From contig NC_041004.1 in NCBI RefSeq assembly GCF_004193775.1, positions 36,790,411 through 36,854,410 on the forward strand: a DNA stretch of 64,000 nucleotides. The letters run 5' to 3'. The notes beneath the pieces are model-generated. The model did not search any database. It was not told the DNA's origin and saw only the letters and a program-made list of their open reading frames with translations. The position numbers and the translations under genes are program-made. The stretch's first letter is position 1. Each line of letters opens with the position of its first letter. Positions 10,477 to 34,900 of the stretch are shown one piece after another. Origin of the DNA: Glycine soja (Eukaryota > Streptophyta > Magnoliopsida > Fabales > Fabaceae).

Positions 10477-13400
10477 ATGGCCCTCCCCACCAATCTCAAG
10501 TTCTTCTGTGTGTTTCTCCTAGTGCTTATTCTCTATTCCTCATCCTTCCTTGCATCAGCTGTTGATCCTAAGGCTGGTACATATGAATCAAATTTATATA
10601 TGTTGTAAAACCCTTCATTCGTTTCCTTTTTTCTTTTTCTTGATAGAGAAATTCAGAATGAAAAAAGGTGTCATTGTTGAGAGACATCATTTGACAAATA
10701 TTTGAGGGAACCAAGGATATTAGTAATATCTCCATGTTCCTCACAAACATCATGTTTGCCAGTTTTTTTTGTGTGTGTGTTTATTCCTGTTCTCAAAGCA
10801 GTTATATGCACAAATCTTGATAATTAATGTTTTTTCAATAAAATTTAATTTATCTAGTAAATGAAGTTTGATTTTCCTTCTTTTCCAAACGAGTGCATTA
10901 TACATCCGTACATAAAAAATTGTTGGATGAATCACCACCATAATTAAAATTGTTTTATCTTGTGAATGAAGATCTTGATTTGGCAATTGTTTCTTCGATT
11001 TTACTATTGAATATTTTCATTAGAAAGAAATGCATACTAATTGTCTACTTTCTTAATGACCAACCAGAATGAACTTTGTTCTTGCAAACAAGACGCATTC
11101 ATATACAAGATAACCATTTGTGTCTCCTTTAGTTAGATTTTTTTATTCCTTTGGTTTACTTTTAAGTTTTAATCTTTGGCTTATTAAATTAATGTGAATT
11201 AGAATTAAGGAAGAAATTAACATTAAAAGAAAAAACTTTACATTTCTTTTATATATGTTACTGAACATTAATTTATTTACATGGGAGTCACGAAATGACT
11301 ATACCCATTCACCTTTTCTACGAGCCTACATCATAAATTAACAGTCTCTTCGCATATTTGTGAAGGTGTATACTTTTTTTCCCATGATGTTTTAATTTCC
11401 CACTTTCTTATTTTTCGTTACCAACCTTCCCTCCTTTTACGAGGCAAATTTCTTATATGCCTTTGGAAGAAGAAAAAAAATAAAGGATCCTTTGTCGATC
11501 TCAATTTGACATTTTTTTCTCACAGAATTTACATACCCTTCATTGTTTAATCTCTCAATTTGGACAATGCATGTACAATGCAAATTTTCACAGCTTTACC
11601 CGTGATTGATGAATAGATCAAATTGATGAAAAGAGAGGAAAGGACAAACTCTTTACATTTCTTGGAACCTTTTAAGGCTCTTCTAATTGTAATATCTTGT
11701 GGTCCAATTCAAAAAGTCATGGTTCTAGAATAACAATTGGGATATAATTAATGTCTCATTCATTTTTCTTTATTGAGCTTGATATTGGCTTCTCCCTTGC
11801 GTGATATGAACAGAAGATGAAGAATTTACCTTCGCTGAAGGAAGTATCAAAGGGCCAAAGAATTGGGGGCAGATCAACCCAAAATGGAAAGTATGTGGAG
11901 ATGGAAAACTACAATCTCCCATTGATCTCTCTGACCAAATGGCTCAAGAGCTTCCTCAATTGGGTAAACTTGACAAAGTTTATAAACCAGCTCCTGTTGT
12001 CCTAATAAATAGGGGTCATGACATCATGGTAAGTCACTAAACCACCGCCACTCTGTGTGCGTTTGAGTCAACATTTGCAAAATTAATTTCGAAGTAAAGT
12101 GATTTATATTTGAATATTTTTATTCTATAAACAATTTAGTATAAATTCAATGCATTCAAAATAAATTTTAGATCAAGAATCAACTCCTCACTAACGTGAA
12201 TTGAAACATGCACTTAAGCAACAAGTTGTTGGTACGAGTGGTACTTGATTCGGTGTCCCTAAGTAATGTCTTGGGTTCAAGTCTTGTAATGGAAATAAAG
12301 TGAATGAGAGGAAAGAATCCCACTGAAGATGATAAACCAGATAACAAAAAAAAAATGCACTTTGTCCTATTAGTTCATGAACTTCTTATTTTTTGGATAT
12401 CTTTTAGTTGTTGCATCTTATTGCAACAACTCACTTGGAAATCTTACTTATTAACATGAACTCATCAACTAGCTGGGACCAAAAATTTCTAGTCACATAG
12501 CATTACTTATCAATGGATCAGTACTTCCTGAGAGCTGGGATAAATCTGTTTAATGAACCTAATATCTGTGCTTAATGTTTTGACAGCTGCAATGGAACGG
12601 GGATGCAGGCCAGCTTAACATAAATGGAACTTTCTACAATCTGATGCAATGTCATTGGCATACACCTTCAGAGCACACGTTGAATGGAACAAAGTGAGTT
12701 TGCCATTTTTCATCCAGATTTTTTAACCTCTTTGATGCAGTGCTAGGGGAAACTCTTTAGGCTTGACTTGACTTGGCTTGGCATGATTCTCCATTTAATT
12801 ATTGATGTCTTTTATTTGTTATTTAGGTTTGACTTGGAACTGCATGCAGTCCATAAAACCTCTAAAGGAGAGATTGCTGTTATTGGAATCTGGTATAAAA
12901 TTGGCCATTCAGATCCCTTGCTTTCAAAGGTTTGCTATATTTCTTGGCATATGTGTACACTTTTGGGAATTCATTTATACATGACTTGTACAGTGTTATA
13001 GATTAGTACACATGTTCTTATCCAGTTTAGATGAATGTGTGCAAATGTGTAAAATTAAGCACATATAGTTCTATTCTCTCTCTATCAATTGTAAGATAAC
13101 TTAGTCCCTTTCTGTGATTCTTTAAATCTCAGATTTTAGATGCAGTCTATAGATAAAAATGAAAAATAAAATGGCTCCCTGAATTCTATTCAATGCTGAA
13201 AGTCTGAACTTCGCTTTTATAAGTAAATGAATGTGGTTAACTATTTTGAAATTTTAAAAAATGGTCCACAACTACAATTTTGATTATGTCAAGGATTTTG
13301 TGATCTTTGCAACTACAATTGTAGCCATTATCAGCTGCATAGATATGTTTATCCATAATTTTCTACAATATCAAGAATACAAAGCTATAATTCTGACCAC

Positions 13401-14385
13401 AATTTAGAACCTTGCTATTAACATTATTTAAAGCAATGAGTTATAAGAAAAGTCATAAAGGAGAATCTAATTTGGTGCTGGAAATGATTATGTGATTAAT
13501 TTCAAATTTACGTATTGATTGAGTGATTAATATGGTGCTGGAAATGACTGAGTGATTAATTTCAAATCGTTTTTTCTATAACAAAAACTTGATTCTCTCT
13601 GGCAGCTGCTCAATGACATAAAATCAATTAAGGACAAGAAGATAGACGTAGGAGTAATCAACCCAGGAGACATCATGTTTGAAACAAAAGAGTACTACAG
13701 ATATGTTGGTTCTCTTACAACTCCACCATGCACTGAAGGTGTTGTTTGGACAATAGTGAAGGAGGTTTGGTTCTTTTTTCACATGATTTTCTTAACTAGC
13801 AAAGACTATTTTTACTAGACACACTTTTTTAAACTTATGTTGCATATGTATTACAGGTGAGGACAGTCTCAACCGAGCAATTGAATGCCTTGAAAGGAGC
13901 TGTCCATCATGTAAGTAAATTAGCACCCACTAGATTTATCAAGTTTCCTAAAACAAATGTTTTTGAATTTATAACTGGAATACACTGACATTGTAAAGAT
14001 TTTTTTAAAACTTTTTTTTACATTTAATCGTGAATTGACATATAATTAAAAGTTGTTGATTTTTATAAGAATGACTTTGATTAAAAGTTTTATATATGCA
14101 AGTACATTCTTATTGGTTTATAGTGTAAAATTTTTAAGTATATATATATATATACACACACGTGTGTGTGTGTGTTTTTTTTTCAAGAAGCATGAATACT
14201 TCTCTTTTAGAACTGTTGATCAAATATAAAATTCCCATGTAAGTGATCATATACAATAAAAGTACATCTACTTAAGCCTTATCTAAATTGCAACTTTTCC
14301 ACAGGGAGAGGAAAATGCAAGGCCAACACAAGAACTTGGTGGAAGACAAGTTTTGTTATATAAAGATGTGAATTGGGAATTGTGA
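10477..14385 (+). CDS. Secreted alpha-carbonic anhydrase (nectarin-3-like)
   Basis: Seven exons: 10477-10576, 11814-12028, 12587-12693, 12827-12929, 13606-13764, 13857-13910, 14305-14385; 272 aa, all GT-AG. The enzyme interconverts CO2 and bicarbonate. Residues 1-28 form a signal peptide (hydrophobic core [11 protein letters not shown], likely cut after ASA), so it enters the secretory pathway; some plant members go to apoplast, nectar or plastid. The three zinc ligands are present as H128 and H130 ([10 protein letters not shown]) and H147 (ELHAVH). H102 in NRGHDIM matches the proton-shuttle histidine, T213 in LTTPPC the gatekeeper threonine, and C61 and C217 can form the conserved disulfide. 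N-glycosylation sequons lie at N118 and N138. Length is normal for the family, and nothing looks broken. Confidence 0.95.
12216..12354 (+). mobile_element. tRNA-derived SINE in carbonic anhydrase intron 2
   Basis: The 139-bp element is flanked by direct repeats ATGCACTT (12208-12215 and 12355-12362) and ends in an A-tract. It contains an A-box-like segment (TGGTACGAGTGG, about 12228) and a B-box-like segment (GGGTTCAAGTCTT, about 12274), the internal RNA polymerase III promoter of tRNA-derived SINEs. It lies in the sense orientation of the host gene. Confidence 0.78.
13470..13568 (+). repeat. Short tandem duplication in carbonic anhydrase intron 4
   Basis: The segment GGTGCTGGAAATGA...GTGATTAATTTCAAAT occurs twice, starting near 13473 and near 13533, with about 60 bp between starts and minor differences. 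Confidence 0.7.
14140..14178. repeat. Palindromic (TA)n(CA)n(TG)n microsatellite
   Basis: Intron 6 of the carbonic anhydrase gene holds a TA run followed by ACACACACG and TGTGTGTGTG. The CA and TG halves are mutually complementary and could form a hairpin. Confidence 0.8.
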
Positions 14386-15600
14386 ATTGTGAAGGGAAGT
14401 AACTGCTTCTACACTTGGTCGTAATAAAGTAGAGAGAGTACGGCGTATAGACAAATAAAGGCAACATTAAGGCACGATCCAGCACTGGGGATGATGATCT
14501 TTATTTTATTATGTTTTTAAATTGTGTTTTTGGTGTGCTTGTTTTTGTAGTATGTTGTTTTGATTTCTTTGTCCTTTGCTGGTATTATATGAGATAGTAG
14601 TGATCATTTGTCCTTTTGAGGAGGGAGAGAAACTGAGTATTGATCATCGTAAATCTTGAAATTGTTCACTTGGCTTCCACATAATATATAAACTTGATTA
14701 ATTTTGTTTATGACAATATCAACACTAAAATTAAGATCATTTGTAGTATGACAAAAACATGAAAAGGAGTTTTATTATTTAAATTCAATCAAATGAAGTT
14801 TGTTGCATGCTTGCGGCAATTGAATAACAATATTTAGTGTAGATCAACATGAAGAAAAAAAAACATTTACAAGTATTATTAATAACTAATTTTTAATGGA
14901 ATTTTTTCTCTTCATCACGTTTTTTATCCACCCTCGAGAACTACTTGTTACTACATTCGATACTTTAATAGTGATTTTAGTAATAGATTTCGTTGATGTT
15001 GCACCTCTGATCAATTGAAACCATCATCACATGAAGTTGTTTTCCAGAGAGCTTACCCTGGAGCAAGAGACTTTCCGCATAACACTTTTATGATTTTGCT
15101 TGCAAGCTTAGAATAATAGATATCCATTAAAAAAATGTTATTTATTAAGGAAAAAAAATATATTCCTATAATTAGATTGAAAATTTATTTCTATAACTAG
15201 AATTATTTTTTTTCTTACATTTAGACATATTTGATGTAAAAAAAAACTTTTGTTTAGCTCATAAGAATTTTTTATTAGAAACAATCATGTTTAATATATA
15301 CTACTATATCATCATTATAGATGATAAAATTATCTTTAAATATGTAATATAACTAGATATTAAGTTTAAACTTTAAATAGATTTTGTTGTTGTACAACAA
15401 TTTCTTTTATGAAATAGTTATAATAATTTGTTGTTTAATTTTTCATAAAATTAATAAAATTTTATTAATTTTTAGAATAAGTTAAGGAAAGTGCAGTTGG
15501 TATCATTTACATTGGAACGATAACTGAATAATTCAATTCCCTCCAAAAAAAAATTAAAAAAAAAATCATTCCCCTTCCGTTTCTTCTCGCCGTCTATACA
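14386..15600. other. 3' UTR of carbonic anhydrase and spacer
   Basis: The 3' UTR probably ends around 14600-14720. The rest is AT-rich spacer with homopolymer tracts and no coding signal. Confidence 0.5.
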
Positions 15601-15638
15601 CGGCAAATTCAACCGTCAAAATCGAAACATACAGGGTA

Positions 15639-15679
15639 GCGCACGTTAGTGTAAACGTCACCTGTCCAGCGCACGTTAG
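15639..15679 (+). promoter_or_regulatory. Repeated GCGCACGTTAG motif before INO80
   Basis: The 11-base motif GCGCACGTTAG occurs at 15639-15649 and 15669-15679, a 30-base spacing in the otherwise GC-richer leader or proximal promoter of INO80. Each copy contains an ACGT core, the core of bZIP and bHLH binding sites. The role is inferred. Confidence 0.4.
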
Positions 15680-15793
15680 CGAACGCCAGTGCTTCCATTC
15701 TCAGTACTTTCCCTGGCCTTATCCTGCGCACCACTCTGTTCCTCTTTTTCCTTTTACGGTTACGCTTCTTCTTCTTCATGCTTCGTCCCAGAA

Positions 15794-15801
15794 TTAGGGT
15801 T
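15794..15801 (-). promoter_or_regulatory. Telo-box-like motif before INO80
   Basis: TTAGGGTT on the plus strand (AACCCTAA on the minus) lies 36 bases before the start codon. Telo-boxes are common in the leaders and proximal promoters of plant genes active in dividing cells. Confidence 0.4.
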
Positions 15802-15837
15802 CCTTCCTTCGCATCGTAGTTGCTCGCGTCGCAGCAC

Positions 15838-27701
<11,864 letters not shown>

Positions 27702-30700
27702 AGACATAGTGATTCTTAACCACTACAAAAACTTTGGAGTTACTATTCTCAGCCCTATGGATTGACTTTTTTTGTGGAGACTGCTAAGTTGGCTCTCTGG
27801 TTTATCAACAGTTTCTAGTTCCCTATTTCTTGGTTATCCTCTCACTGCAAATAGTGGCTGCAAAGACAGGAGAAGCTGTATATCCTAGATTGTATATAGT
27901 AGTCCTTAATGATAGATATTAGATTCTCCTCCCTTCCACAGTTTGGGGGGGCGGGGGCTTTGTAGTTTGTACAGATTGAGCCATCCTTACTTGAGTCGAT
28001 TTTTTATGTTCCACAAGCAATATTTATAACAAATGATGAGTAATATACGGTAGTCTTGCTACTCGTATTAAGTCTGTTGCATGACAATTAGCACCCCGTA
28101 ATCAATATGATTGTGAGATCTCTGGTGACCAAGTTTAAGAATAACTTCAATTCATCCGGATCATGAAGGGGTGGTGGAATTCATCAAAGTTAGAAGCTGG
28201 TGGTGGATAAGGCTGAGCATGAAAAAGTATCATTGTCTTACTATTAGTGGACATCAAATTCTGTGTTACGTTTATCTTATTGTAACACTAGGTCTGCAAT
28301 TTGATGTAAAGGGCAGGGTTACTTTTTGTACTCCCATCTTTTAATAAGTATTGCCTTATAAAAAAGAATAACTTGTTCAAATCATATCATACAGTGAATG
28401 CTAGTAATCCATTAAAGCTACGAGGAATGACTTGTGAAAATTCAGCTTCCATCCCATGGGTTCGTAAGAATATATAGCTTTGAGTTTTTTTTAGAAAAAT
28501 ATTAGTAAATTATACTAATCACTCATAAGATTTTGTTAAATTAAACAAACTCTTTTTTCTTACATTTACAATAATCTCCTTTACAGGAAAGCATGTTGTA
28601 ATATTTTTAAAACAATTAAGGGGATTAGTGCAATGTATAAAGGATATATTTTCAAAAATTAAGGGGGCTAGAGCAACAGTAGGTAAAAGCACGGAAAATT
28701 TATGTAATTTTACAAAACCTTATGGGTATAATTAGTATAATTTACTAAAAAAAATATTAAAAGAGAAGATTTGTTATGCAGAGGAGCTTATCAAACTTTT
28801 CTTCAACGGGCTCTATATATAGAGAAAAAAGTGTAACAAAATATTAAATAATATCATATTGTTCTAAAAATCAAATTGTTAACATCATAAATCTAAGTGA
28901 TAAGAATGATATCCTTATTTTGTTTAACAAATATCTTAAAGAATTTGATGCATTACAAAAATACTTAAAAATTTAATTATCTATTTTAAAAATTAGTTAT
29001 TAAGACATACATTTTCAAATAACAATCAACTTTAATTATCATTGACTATGTGGATTAATTGACAAAAAAAAAATATTTCAACTTTATTCATAATTTCAAA
29101 TTTGAGTCTTGATGTACTTGAAGATAATATTTACTTATAGTTTACTAATATATTCCAACTAAAAAACAAATATATGTATATTAATTAACATACAAATACT
29201 TGTTTTTTAGTTAGAGTGCACAACAAGTTATATCATCAGGATAACGAGATAATCTTTAATAATAGCTTACTAATATACTCAACTAAAAAATAAATGAATA
29301 TGCATTAACAAATCACATAAATATATTCCCTCTTGTTTCAAATATAAGAAGAAAAAAACACATTTTTCTTAATCTTAAATATAAGAAAATTTTAACTAAC
29401 TTTATCTTATTTAATATTATTATCTTTAAATTAACTTTTATTTAATTGAAGTGTTAGTATCAATCATTCTTTCTTATTCTTGATACTAAATTCTAATGAA
29501 GGGTGAGTTGAAAAAAATTGTTTTTTAAATAAAATTGATATAATTAAATGTGCTTAACAAACTTTTTAATTATTATTTCATATTTTTTTCTTATATTTAT
29601 ATCAGAGTCATATGTGTGTATAAAATCAATTTTTCGAACTTTATTAAATTTTTTATTCCTAAAGGAATCGAATTTGTAAATTATTATAAACTCTGGTTAT
29701 CTAAATTTGTTTAACTTTACTTTAATGCTAAATCAAACAGACACCTCATCTCTAAACTGACTAAATAAAGCTTCACATCAAGAGAAATGTATATTAGTGT
29801 ATGAATCACTTAAACATTAATTATAACCAAATTGTTACAATAATCAATTAACTCGATCACTTAAATCCAACTAACATAGTGCTTAAGGAACGTACCTGAT
29901 ATTTTTTCTTTTGTTGAGGAACGATACCTGAATCTAATTACATACAAAAGCTAAAAAGTTTCCATCTAACAAGTAATTGAGCATTAATATTTCAAATAAG
30001 AAACAGGGCATTAAATATATGTCCGTAATCACAAAAAAGGACAAAGTATGATGACTATATAAGATTCAGAGGGAACCTCACATGAAAGTGTGGGCAAAGT
30101 CATACCATATTAATAACCGTTGGGGAAGTTGGCCGTACCCAAATACTTTTAATGCCAATGGATTGATATAGGTGGCACCCCCAGCAATATAACTCCCATG
30201 AATTTAAGAGACATCATTTCATCACACCTTGGTTATCTTGATTAAGATATTTTAATTAATTTTTAATTGTAAAATTTATTTGATTGTTTAGTGATAAAAT
30301 ATTTCAGTTAACTTTTAATTTTTTTTACTAACTAAAAAATTCATTTAGTTATTAGATAAAGAAAGTTTTTTTATTAGTTTCTCAATAAATTTTATTGTTC
30401 TTTAAAACACTACTTGAAGTAACATTTTTAAAAACACTAATTTCTAATTTTTTTTTGTTTTTTTATTTTATCCTTAATATATTTATTAATTTTCTACTTA
30501 TCCTTTTTAAATAAATAATAATTTTATTATTTTTCAGTCATTTTACACTTTTAAACTATTTCAATAACTAATTTTACTAAACACTAATAAACTAATTTTT
30601 CAGCTTTCAACTAACTTTTCTCAACTAATTTTGTCAAACATAGCTTGTGTGGCATGGCAGAGCTAAAATTGAAAGGCAAATGCTAAGGACACTCTTTAAG

Positions 30701-31864
30701 GAACTTAAGGTAGAAATATTTTTTATAGGTAAAAAAATAGGTTATCCATGATCATTTTACACACTCTAATGATTTTCACACAAAATATTTTTCTTTTTTA
30801 TTTTTTTAACTAATGTCCTAAAAATATTGATTAACAAGACCCTTAATTCCTCTCCATTTAAAATAAATAAATATCTTAATCATGTTAAGATTAATTTGTG
30901 AAATTTTATTTTTGAAAAGGGACTAAAATGAATAATTTTTTAAATTCATAGACTAAAAAACTAAATTTATATTTGAGAGAAGAAAACAAAGGTGACCCAA
31001 ATTTAAAAGATTAAAAAACATATTTTTTTTTAGTGAATCTGGATATCGCATAATTGAAAGTAAAAGTTAATTATTTGAGTACCGAGATTTATTTAAAGAA
31101 ATTATTTTTTCCTAACACGTTTCATACATACAAATGAAATCGAACTTTTGACATGTCTATTGTAAAAAAAAAATACATGTGTGAAATAAAAATAATAATA
31201 CCAATATTTTTATTACAAACTTTATTTTTTATTTATTGGTTGGTTTAAGTATTTAGCTTTCCCTCCAATTATGTGAGCTCAGAGCCTCAGACGATTAAGA
31301 AGCTAGGAATCATAGATATGGTGGGGTCATGAGTTGGATGAGTTAAAGTAAATCAACCCCATCGTTGAAGGACCATAACTTTGTAGTTTTCCCAGCAAAA
31401 AAGTTTGGTTTTTTTATTGGCACTAGCCGCGTCTTATAGTTGGGTAGATCAACTAACAAGAGACGGAGAAAACAAAGTTTTATTTGTGTTTGGTTTTGGT
31501 TTTGGTTTTTTCCCCATTCCCCTTATCTATTCTTTTGGCTTCGCACGTGCCCTTCTTAGAAACTAAAAGAAAAATACAAGAGCACTTTATGTGTATGCGA
31601 GTGAAGATATAAATATCATGGTTCATGCATTACATGTTTCAATTAAATTTAGAGTGGGATATTATAGGCTTCATTGTTTGGTCAGAAATTTTTGCAGACC
31701 CAAATTAATGTTCACCTTTGGTCAAGCAACACCCACCAAAAAACACTTTGATTTCCCATTGCCGCATATTTTGTAAAGGCAATCTTATTCTTATGGTAAA
31801 AGGGAAAAAAAAAATATTCATTAGTCGGTAAGGGGAAAGTGAGAAGCACAAAATTGAGGCAAGG
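27702..31864. other. 3' UTR of INO80 and long AT-rich spacer
   Basis: The INO80 3' UTR probably extends to about 28030. The remainder, up to the GPDH promoter, is AT-rich with no coding signal apart from the inverted-repeat element at 29323-29610. A short fragment at 30917-30965 (GGGACTAAAATG...) resembles a decayed arm of the fold-back family seen in INO80 intron 10. Confidence 0.5.
29323..29610. mobile_element. Stowaway-like MITE relic
   Basis: The left end CCCTCTTGTTTCAAATATAAGAA and the right end TTCTTATATTTATATCAGAG form imperfect inverted repeats about 285 bp apart. The CCCTC...CAAATATAAG form resembles Stowaway (Tc1/mariner) termini. Divergence is high and the TA target duplication is not clear. 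Confidence 0.45.
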
Positions 31865-31873
31865 TTATATAGA
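31865..31873 (+). promoter_or_regulatory. Candidate TATA box, GPDH
   Basis: TTATATAGA lies about 125 bp before the ATG at 31994, consistent with a leader of about 95 bases. It is inferred from position only. Confidence 0.4.
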
Positions 31874-31993
31874 AGTCTCAGTTTTAGTTTAATAGGCACA
31901 TCACACTCACATCTATTGAAGTTCATAATTCCACCTCTTGTGTTTTTTCCAAGGCTTTGCCAACAACAATTCTTTGGCTTAGAGTTATAGAGC

Positions 31994-34900
31994 ATGGTGG
32001 GGAGCATTATGGGAGTGGTTCACAATGCATACACAAATGGAAGTGTTGGTGTACAAAATTGTAATGGGGTGGAGGAGAAGCTTGATTGTTTGAGAAGGCT
32101 AATTGGGAAGGGTGATGGTGACCCTTTGAGAATTGTGAGTGTTGGAGCTGGTGCTTGGGGAAGTGTTTTTGCAGCATTGCTACAAGACACTTATGGCCAA
32201 TTTAGGGACAAAATACAGATCAGGATATGGAGAAGGGCAGGAAGGGCAGTGGATAGAGCCACTGCTGAGCATCTCTTTGAGGTCATCAACTCAAGGGAGG
32301 ATGTGTTGAGGAGGTTGATCCGCCGTTGCGCTTATCTCAAGTATGTTGAGGCAAGGCTTGGTGATAGGACACTCTTTGCAGATGAGATTCTCAAAGATGG
32401 TTTTTGCTTGAACATGATTGAAACACCACTTTGTCCTTTGAAGGTTGTCACAAACTTGCAAGAAGCTGTTTGGGATGCTGATATTGTTGTCAATGGCTTG
32501 CCTTCAACTGAAACAAGAGAGATCTTTGAGGAGATTAGTAAGTATTGGAAGGAGAGGATCACAGTGCCTATAATTATCTCTTTGTCAAAAGGTATAGAGG
32601 CTGCATTGGAGCCTGTTCCACATATTATAACTCCAACAAAGATGATTAACCAAGCAAGTAAGAAGAGTCTTTCTTCATCTCTACTTACATGTTATCTGTT
32701 TTGGCTTTCTTTCTAATATATAGAAATAGGTATCTTTCTCATGCCTTTGCCAGGATAGAACAAGCAAACAAGTGTGATGATTATGTTTTTGTCTCTTGCT
32801 CTAGTTTAGGGTGCATTTGGATTAGTTGTGAAAAATCAATTATTTCAATAATCTTCTAGATATAAATGATTATACGAAATAAGTTTTATATTTGAATATG
32901 CTTGGTGAAAAGTAGTTCCATCTAAGATAACTCATTTAAATGGTCTAAAAAATAGTCTTTTCATAATAAATTATAAAAAGGGTAAAAAGTAATTTGTAGT
33001 AATTGGTTTTCTATTCAAATTAATCAATTATTGAAAATAAAATAAAGTTAGTTAAAAGATGAACTGCTAACTTTTAATCATAATCTCTAAAATTTTTAAA
33101 ATTTATCAACAAAGTGATAAGACTTGTGTCCCTTAATCAAATGGTTCAAGATTTGAATTTTAGTTAGGTCTTGGGTATAGAACAAATCGTGTTGGGAGCG
33201 GAATACCTATCTTCTATGCGCTTAAGGCCTCAAATGAAGATTAGTCACTTCTTTATGTAGGGTTACTTTGTACCAATTAAATGGTCAGAAAAAAAATATC
33301 TCTAAAATTTTATCTACCATAAAAAAATCATATTTCTTGTTTTTTGAAATTATAATCTTTACAAACGGAAGATTATAATCTTGAAGAAGAATCTAATCCA
33401 AACATGATGCATCAGTTAAAAGTTAAAATTATTGCAATATGCAAATTATGAGTTAATCTTCCGTGTGTATCTGAATGCGTTTGAAATTTCATCAATAATC
33501 TTGGGTGTTCTTCTTGACTCAACCTTTGTGTTCTCTCTTTAACACATACAGTTTACAAAAATCTAGTTCATATTCATACTGAAGCATATTACATATCAAT
33601 TGTGATAATTCTCTTGCTGAATTGCATCTTGTTAACGAAGAATTTGTTGCTGAGCAACGAAATTTTCATGCTAAAGTTAATACTTAGCATCCTTGTTTTC
33701 TAGTAAATACTCTTTTTTATTTATTTCATCTGATTTTGTATTATCATAGGTCATAGCCTTCTTACCATGCAATAATATCTATTCTTTGCATTGCAAACTT
33801 GATAGCTAGAGTGCCTATGGAGAACATACTCTATCTTGGTGGTCCAAATATTGCCTCAGAAATCTACAACAAGGAGTATGCCAATGCAAGAATCTGTGGA
33901 GCTGAGAAATGGCGGAAACCTCTGGCGAAGTTTTTACGACAACCACACTTTATTGTCTGGGATAACAGTGACCTCGTCACGCATGAGGTCATGGGTGGCT
34001 TGAAAAATGTCTATGCAATAGGAGCTGGTAAGCTTCTAATTAATTGTTATAACTTTACATGCAAGGTCAAACTTGCAGTAATTATATCATCGTGTTTTGG
34101 TTTGTGTAATGTTGTCAATTTCACTAGTTGGTTCACTCCCTATTTCACACACAGATTCTACAATCTAAGGAAAATACAAAAGGCAGTATCTGTAACAGAT
34201 AACCAAACAATTTTAACATTTAAGTATGGTACATATCAAGGCATATTGATAAAGATTTCATCATGATTGATGATGCATATTATTGGAAATTGAATTAAGG
34301 ACTTCATATGTCTTTCACATGCCATAGAGACTAGACTAGTTGGCATTAACTTGGAAAAGAAAGGGGTTTAACATACCTCTAATTTTATGAGAGGCATTCC
34401 CATGTCTTACACTTGATTTCTGATTTACAATCTATAAATCCTGTTTTTCATTTTAATGTTGTCAGGAATGGTAGCTGCCCTTACCAATGAGAGTGCTACA
34501 AGCAAATCTGTGTACTTTGCACACTGCACGTCGGAAATGATATTTATCACTCATTTGTTGGCTGAAGAACCTGAGAAACTTGCAGGGCCATTGCTAGCTG
34601 ACACTTATGTGACCTTGTTAAAAGGCCGTAACGCTTGGTATGGCCAGATGTTAGCTAAGGGTCAATTAAGACCAGACATGGGTGACAGTATTAGTGGCAA
34701 AGGAATGATTCAGGTATATTTTGTAATTTTTCATGTCCTAGTTTCTTCCAAACTCATATGCTATGTTCTTGATCAGGTGTGCCAATTGCATCTTTAAAAT
34801 GTGAAAGTTCAATAATTATATACATTAAAAACTGATGGTGCTTCACAGATAATTTAGCAGCACCCTGTGGTAGTGGCTGGTGGTTTTCATCATTTGTACT

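Noticed and set aside
12216..12300. Functional tRNA gene
   Set aside because: Only A- and B-box-like motifs are present; there is no cloverleaf, and the segment ends in an A-tract with target repeats, so it is a SINE.
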